Positions 5,562 through 8,820 of a stretch of 8,820 bases of DNA are shown here, in pieces. The position numbers and the translations under genes are program-made. Source of the stretch: Alphaproteobacteria bacterium (GTDB lineage: Bacteria; Pseudomonadota; Alphaproteobacteria; Rhodospirillales; Magnetospirillaceae); NCBI GenBank assembly GCA_015232485.1, contig JADFZP010000111.1, forward strand, positions 1-8,820, given 5' to 3'. How positions within the stretch are numbered: the first letter of the stretch is position 1; each line of letters begins with the position of its first letter. Under the pieces are notes generated by a model. The model did not search any database. It saw nothing but the letters and a program-made list of their open reading frames with translations, and was not told the DNA's origin.

Positions 5562-6751
5562 GATTTCGCATTCTCGCCCTGGCCCTGCTTGCCGCTGTTC
5601 CGGCCGGCGCCGCCGAGCCCTATCGCTTGGCGGTCGGCGACTCCCTTTCGGTGATGGTGTTCGGCCGGGCCGACCTCACCGGCAATTTCCGCATCGGTCA
5701 GGACCAGGCCATCCGCCTGCCGCTGGTCGGCGAGGTGATGGCCGGCGGCCGCACGCGCGGCGAGGTCGAGGCCGATCTGTCGGCCAAGCTGTCGGGCCTG
5801 CTTGATTACCAGGCGCAGGTGGTGGTCGACGTGGCGGCGTTCCGCCCGGTCTTCGTGATCGGCGACGTGGCGATCCCCGGCGAATTCGTGTTCGCGCCGG
5901 GCCTCTCGGCGCTCGAAGCCTTCGCCAAGGCGGGCGGTACGCCCACCTTGCGCCAGCTTCCCTACGACCAGGCGATCGGCATGGCCAGCGCCGAGCGCGA
6001 CCTGCGTGTCGCCAAGGCCGAGTTGCGCAACAATATGGTGAGGCGCGCGGCCTTGGAGGCGGCGCTGGAGGGCGGCGACATCGCCTTGCCGGCCGAGCTG
6101 TCGGCGATCGCCCAATCCGACGGCGTGCGCGACGCGATGGCCCGCGAGGTCGCCTTGCTGGCCAGCGAACGCAAGCAGATGGCCAATCAGGTGCGGTCGC
6201 TGAACGCCCAGCGCGATCAGTTCAAGGAAGAGATCACCGCGCTGGAAAAGCAGATCCGCGCGCTGGGCACCCAGGCCGATCTGGTGCGCGTCGAGGTCGA
6301 CAAGATCAGCGGACTCGCCGAGCGGGGCCTCGCCACCAGCGGCCGGCTGCTCGATCTGCGGCGCGTGTTGGCCGACGCCGAGGGCGACCGCTTCCAGGCC
6401 TCGGCCTTCCTGTCGCGGGCCAAGCAGCAGATGGTCGAGCTGGAGCGCCGCGCCCAGACGCTGGACGACGACCGCCGTCGCCGCCTGCTCGACGAGCGCC
6501 GCGTCGTCGACCTTGAAATCGAGCGCAGCCGCGCCCGCGCCGAGGGCGCCCTGGCCCAGCTTGGCGCGTTTTCCAGCGTCAATCCCGCCGACCTCGCCTT
6601 CGCCCGTAGCGACATCGGCTTCACCATCACCCGCCGCGGCGAGGTTTTGGTCGCCAAAGGCGACACGCTCCTGATGCCCGGCGACGTCCTGGAAGTCAGG
6701 GTCGACGGCGACTCCAGGTCGCGCGACCTCAGTCTTCTCACCTCCGATTAG
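5558..6751 (+). CDS. Polysaccharide export protein, Wza/ExoF type with long coiled coil
   Basis: A 397-residue exported protein. Residues 1-19 (MRFRILALALLAAVPAGAA) form a Sec signal peptide with cleavage near AGA-A. There is no lipobox cysteine, so unlike Wza it is not a lipoprotein, in line with ExoF-like proteins. Residues about 21-85 are the polysaccharide export domain (YRLAVGDSLSVMVFG, LPLVGEV), followed by an SLBB-like stretch (about 95-130, FVIGDVAIPGEFVFAPGLSA). A long charged alpha-helical coiled coil spans about 144-340, rich in Glu/Arg/Gln heptads, and a C-terminal beta segment includes LLMPGDVLEVRVDG. This domain order is characteristic of ExoF-family proteins, thought to connect periplasmic and outer-membrane steps of exopolysaccharide export. 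The ATG at 5558 overlaps the glycosyltransferase stop as ATGA and has GGAG eight bases upstream, so translation is probably coupled. The symbol exoF is not assigned because orthology is not shown. Confidence 0.92.
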   Translation: MRFRILALALLAAVPAGAAEPYRLAVGDSLSVMVFGRADLTGNFRIGQDQAIRLPLVGEVMAGGRTRGEVEADLSAKLSGLLDYQAQVVVDVAAFRPVFVIGDVAIPGEFVFAPGLSALEAFAKAGGTPTLRQLPYDQAIGMASAERDLRVAKAELRNNMVRRAALEAALEGGDIALPAELSAIAQSDGVRDAMAREVALLASERKQMANQVRSLNAQRDQFKEEITALEKQIRALGTQADLVRVEVDKISGLAERGLATSGRLLDLRRVLADAEGDRFQASAFLSRAKQQMVELERRAQTLDDDRRRRLLDERRVVDLEIERSRARAEGALAQLGAFSSVNPADLAFARSDIGFTITRRGEVLVAKGDTLLMPGDVLEVRVDGDSRSRDLSLLTSD

Positions 6752-6775
6752 CCCCTCTGGACAGCGAGGCGTGCC

Positions 6776-7840
6776 ATGACGAAACCAGTCCGAGCGAACC
6801 GCGCGATCGAAGGCGCCGATGCCCTCGCTCCGACTCCCGAGCGGCCGGCCACGCACGGCTTCACCGTGCCCCGCTTCCTGACGATGAGCGGCTATGTGCC
6901 GAAGGATCGGCGCGCCTATCGGGTCTGGAACCTGTGCCTGGCGGTTCCCCTGATCCTGTTCACCCTGCCGTTGATGAGCCTGATCGCGCTGGTCCTGGCG
7001 CTCGCCCAGGGTCCGCGCAACGTGATCTATCGCGGCGCGCGGCTGGGGCTCGACCAGAAGCCGTTCCACATCCTGAAGTTCCAAACGCTGCGCGCCGAGG
7101 CGGCGCAAATGACCAAGGACAAGGTGCTGCCGGCCGGCACCAACCTCGAGACGCCGATCGGCAAGCATCTGCGCGACACCCGTCTGGACGAGTTGCCGCA
7201 GTTGTTCAACGTGCTGAGGGGCGACATGAACCTGCTGGGGCCGCGCCCGGTGCGGCCCGGCATCGCCGCCATCTGGCGCCAGTCGATTCCCGGCTACGAC
7301 CTGCGCTTCAAGGTCACGCCGGGGCTGGTCGGCTACACCCAGGCGCTGATGCCCCACTCGGCGGACAAGGCGATCCGCGCCCGCGTCAACGCCATGCTGT
7401 GCCGACGCCCCGTCTCGCTGGTCCAGGAGGTGTTGTTCCTGGGGCTGACCGGGCTTTCGGTGCTGCGCTGGACGGGCCGCGTGGCGATGCGCCGCTTCCG
7501 TGGCGGCCAAACCTGGCGCGGCGAGGCGATGATCGATCTGCCCGGCGAAAGCGGCCAACCGCTGACCCTGGTCCATATCGACGGCGAGTATGTGCAAGTC
7601 GAAAGCGAAAGCCCGCTCTCGCTCGACCGCTCGTATGGGCTTTTGCTGCGGCGGCGCTGGCGCTTCCGTCCGGTCGCCAAATGCGCCCGCTGCACCGGCG
7701 TGCCCGTCGAAATTTGCGAGACGGGCGGAGACGGCGCCGCGCCGCGCCGCTGGCTATGCACGCTTCGCTACACGCCGCACTCGCCGCTGCACCGCTATCT
7801 GATCGAACGGTATTTCACCGAGCGTTCGCTCGTCGCCTAA
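6776..7840 (+). CDS. Initiating sugar-phosphate (phosphoglycosyl) transferase, ExoY/WbaP type, with extra C-terminal domain
   Basis: A 354-residue monotopic phosphoglycosyl transferase that should move a sugar-1-phosphate from a nucleotide sugar to undecaprenyl phosphate, the first step of exopolysaccharide repeat-unit synthesis. After a polar N-terminus, a hydrophobic membrane segment lies at about 51-76. The family core follows: KPFHILKFQTLR (usually KFRTM; a Gln replaces the Arg), then TPIGKHLRDTRLDELPQLFN with the catalytic Asp138-Glu139 pair, GDMNLLGPRPVRP, and FKVTPGLVGYTQ. Typical small family members end near residue 230. Here about 115 further residues include a beta-rich stretch and four cysteines (303, 306, 314, 328; CARC motif), ending HRYLIERYFTERSLVA. 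This extension could be a PilZ-like or metal-binding regulatory domain, but I cannot place it. GAGG (6766-6769) precedes the ATG. The gene lies 24 bp after the export gene and 15 bp before the Wzz gene. Confidence 0.9.
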   Translation: MTKPVRANRAIEGADALAPTPERPATHGFTVPRFLTMSGYVPKDRRAYRVWNLCLAVPLILFTLPLMSLIALVLALAQGPRNVIYRGARLGLDQKPFHILKFQTLRAEAAQMTKDKVLPAGTNLETPIGKHLRDTRLDELPQLFNVLRGDMNLLGPRPVRPGIAAIWRQSIPGYDLRFKVTPGLVGYTQALMPHSADKAIRARVNAMLCRRPVSLVQEVLFLGLTGLSVLRWTGRVAMRRFRGGQTWRGEAMIDLPGESGQPLTLVHIDGEYVQVESESPLSLDRSYGLLLRRRWRFRPVAKCARCTGVPVEICETGGDGAAPRRWLCTLRYTPHSPLHRYLIERYFTERSLVA

Positions 7841-7855
7841 TCCGAAAGGCCGCCG

Positions 7856-8820
7856 ATGCCCATCCGTCATTATCTCGAACTCCTCGTTCAATACCGGCGG
7901 CTGGTGATCGCCGTCACCCTGGGCGTCGGCCTGGTGTCGGCCGCCTTCAGCCTGCTGCTTCTGCTGATCGGGCCGCAATACCGCGCCACCGCCGGCGTCA
8001 CCGTGCTGCCCACCCATGCCGAGCTGTCATTTTCCGAGCGCTTCCAGCAGGGTGGATCGAACCCCGCCGGTCTGATGATGCAGACCCACATCGAGTATCT
8101 GATCAGCCGCCCGGTGGCCGAACTCACCTTGGAGAAGCTGGTCGAGCGGAGCGCCGCCGAGGGCGGCGGCGAGGGCGAGGCCCAGCCCGAACCGGGCTGG
8201 ATCGCGCGACTGGTCGGCGGGGTGATGCACCAGTTGCGCGTCGCTTATCATATGATCAATTACGGTGAGCACGTCGACCCCTCGCCCTATGACGAGGCGG
8301 TGACCGACATCCAGCGATCGGTCGCGGTCCGCTTGGTCGAGGGCTCGTTCATCCTGCAAATCACCGCGTCGGCCGACAACCCGGCCGCGGCGGCGCTGAT
8401 CGCCAACACCCTGGCCGAGGCCTATGTGGCGCGCATCCACCAGACGGTGGACGAGGCGGCGGGCAAGCTGACCGAGCATCTGAAGCGCGAGATCGGCCGC
8501 CGCCAGTCCCAGATCGACCCGCAAGAGGCCTCGGCGCTGCGCAACCGCCTGCTCGACGTCGAGTTGTCGCGCGCCGCCGCGATCGGCCAGGTGCGGGTGA
8601 TCGACCCGGCCCAGGCGCCGCTTTATCCCGCCTTTCCCAAGCTGCTGCCCAACACGGCGGCCGGTCTGGCGGCCGGCGCGATGGTCGCCGTGTTGGTGGT
8701 GATCGTGCTCGACACCTTCGGCAGCATGGCGCGCACCACCGCCGACATGCGCCGGCTGGTCGGCGAGCAGTTCCTGGGCGGCGTGCCGCGTCGGCTGGCC
8801 GGCCTGATCCGCGCCGGGGC
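7856..8820 (+). CDS. Chain-length determinant / polysaccharide copolymerase, Wzz/ExoP/GumC type (partial at right edge)
   Basis: This frame is open from the ATG at 7856 to the window end (321 codons seen, no stop). An AAAGG ribosome binding site (7845-7849) lies six bases upstream. The N-terminus (MPIRHYLELLVQYRR) leads into a first transmembrane helix at about 16-38, then YRATAGVTVLP, the start of the periplasmic Wzz domain. A mainly helical periplasmic region of about 225 residues follows. The proline-rich Wzz motif is present (DPAQAPLYPAFPKLLP, from residue 250), immediately before the second helix at about 267-286. Cytoplasmic sequence after it (RTTADMRRLVGEQFLGGVPR) resembles the linker that in ExoP-type proteins precedes a tyrosine-kinase domain, but whether such a domain exists is beyond the window. 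The periplasmic part is compact compared with GumC. It should control polymer length and link synthesis to the export protein encoded two genes upstream. Confidence 0.9.
   Translation, partial: MPIRHYLELLVQYRRLVIAVTLGVGLVSAAFSLLLLLIGPQYRATAGVTVLPTHAELSFSERFQQGGSNPAGLMMQTHIEYLISRPVAELTLEKLVERSAAEGGGEGEAQPEPGWIARLVGGVMHQLRVAYHMINYGEHVDPSPYDEAVTDIQRSVAVRLVEGSFILQITASADNPAAAALIANTLAEAYVARIHQTVDEAAGKLTEHLKREIGRRQSQIDPQEASALRNRLLDVELSRAAAIGQVRVIDPAQAPLYPAFPKLLPNTAAGLAAGAMVAVLVVIVLDTFGSMARTTADMRRLVGEQFLGGVPRRLAGLIRAG

Noticed and set aside
4796..7597. A 933-codon open frame on the minus strand across the polysaccharide operon
   Set aside because: It runs antisense to three well-supported genes with clear family motifs. 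Its translation is low-complexity Arg/Gln/His/Ala-rich with no domain, as expected for the antisense frame of GC-rich coding DNA.

Overview
The window is GC-rich, densely coded DNA with strong third-position G/C bias. Gene content (an ExoF/ExoY/Wzz-type exopolysaccharide cluster, and an acyl carrier protein paired with an AMP-forming ligase of the kind seen beside proteobacterial polysaccharide/exosortase-A loci) suggests a chromosome of an alphaproteobacterium, perhaps Rhodospirillales-like. That placement is inferred from style and gene families; there is no rRNA or other taxonomic marker. I see no tRNA, rRNA, CRISPR array, IS element or transposase.

Left third (1-2520, minus strand): two tandem copies of one two-gene module, each an acyl carrier protein (ACP) followed by an acyl/aminoacyl-AMP ligase. 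In transcription order they are ACP-B (2430-2152), ligase-B (2142-604), ACP-A (501-229) and ligase-A (217 to beyond the left edge). The offset is about 1.925 kb. The visible part of ligase-A is 93% identical in DNA to ligase-B (15 mismatches in 217 bases, my count). The duplication includes the leader of each ACP, where a 25-bp block (564-588 and 2491-2515) is almost unchanged although the rest of the leader has drifted.

Middle (2521-4430): an AT-richer spacer, then a plus-strand gene (2771-4015) for a parallel beta-helix protein with a C-terminal calcium-dependent carbohydrate-binding module. A strong hairpin follows, serving as a shared terminator with a convergent gene of only 43 codons (4196-4065, minus) that encodes a single-span membrane protein. 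Between this small gene and the next operon lies a 234-bp divergent spacer holding a perfect 13-bp inverted repeat.

Right half (4431-8820, plus strand): a tightly packed operon for exopolysaccharide assembly. It encodes a GT4 glycosyltransferase, a Wza/ExoF-type export protein (4-bp ATGA overlap), an ExoY/WbaP-type initiating sugar-phosphate transferase with an unusual cysteine-containing C-terminal extension, and a Wzz/ExoP-type chain-length/copolymerase protein that runs off the right edge.

Working picture (inference): the operon starts, polymerises and exports a surface polysaccharide. The beta-helix/CBM protein binds or trims it, or another glycan. The duplicated ACP-ligase modules load a small acid onto ACPs, possibly for acyl decoration of the polysaccharide or a linked metabolite. 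The least ordinary features are the duplicated module with its conserved leader, the sugar transferase's C-terminal domain, the tiny membrane protein and the bracketing inverted repeat.
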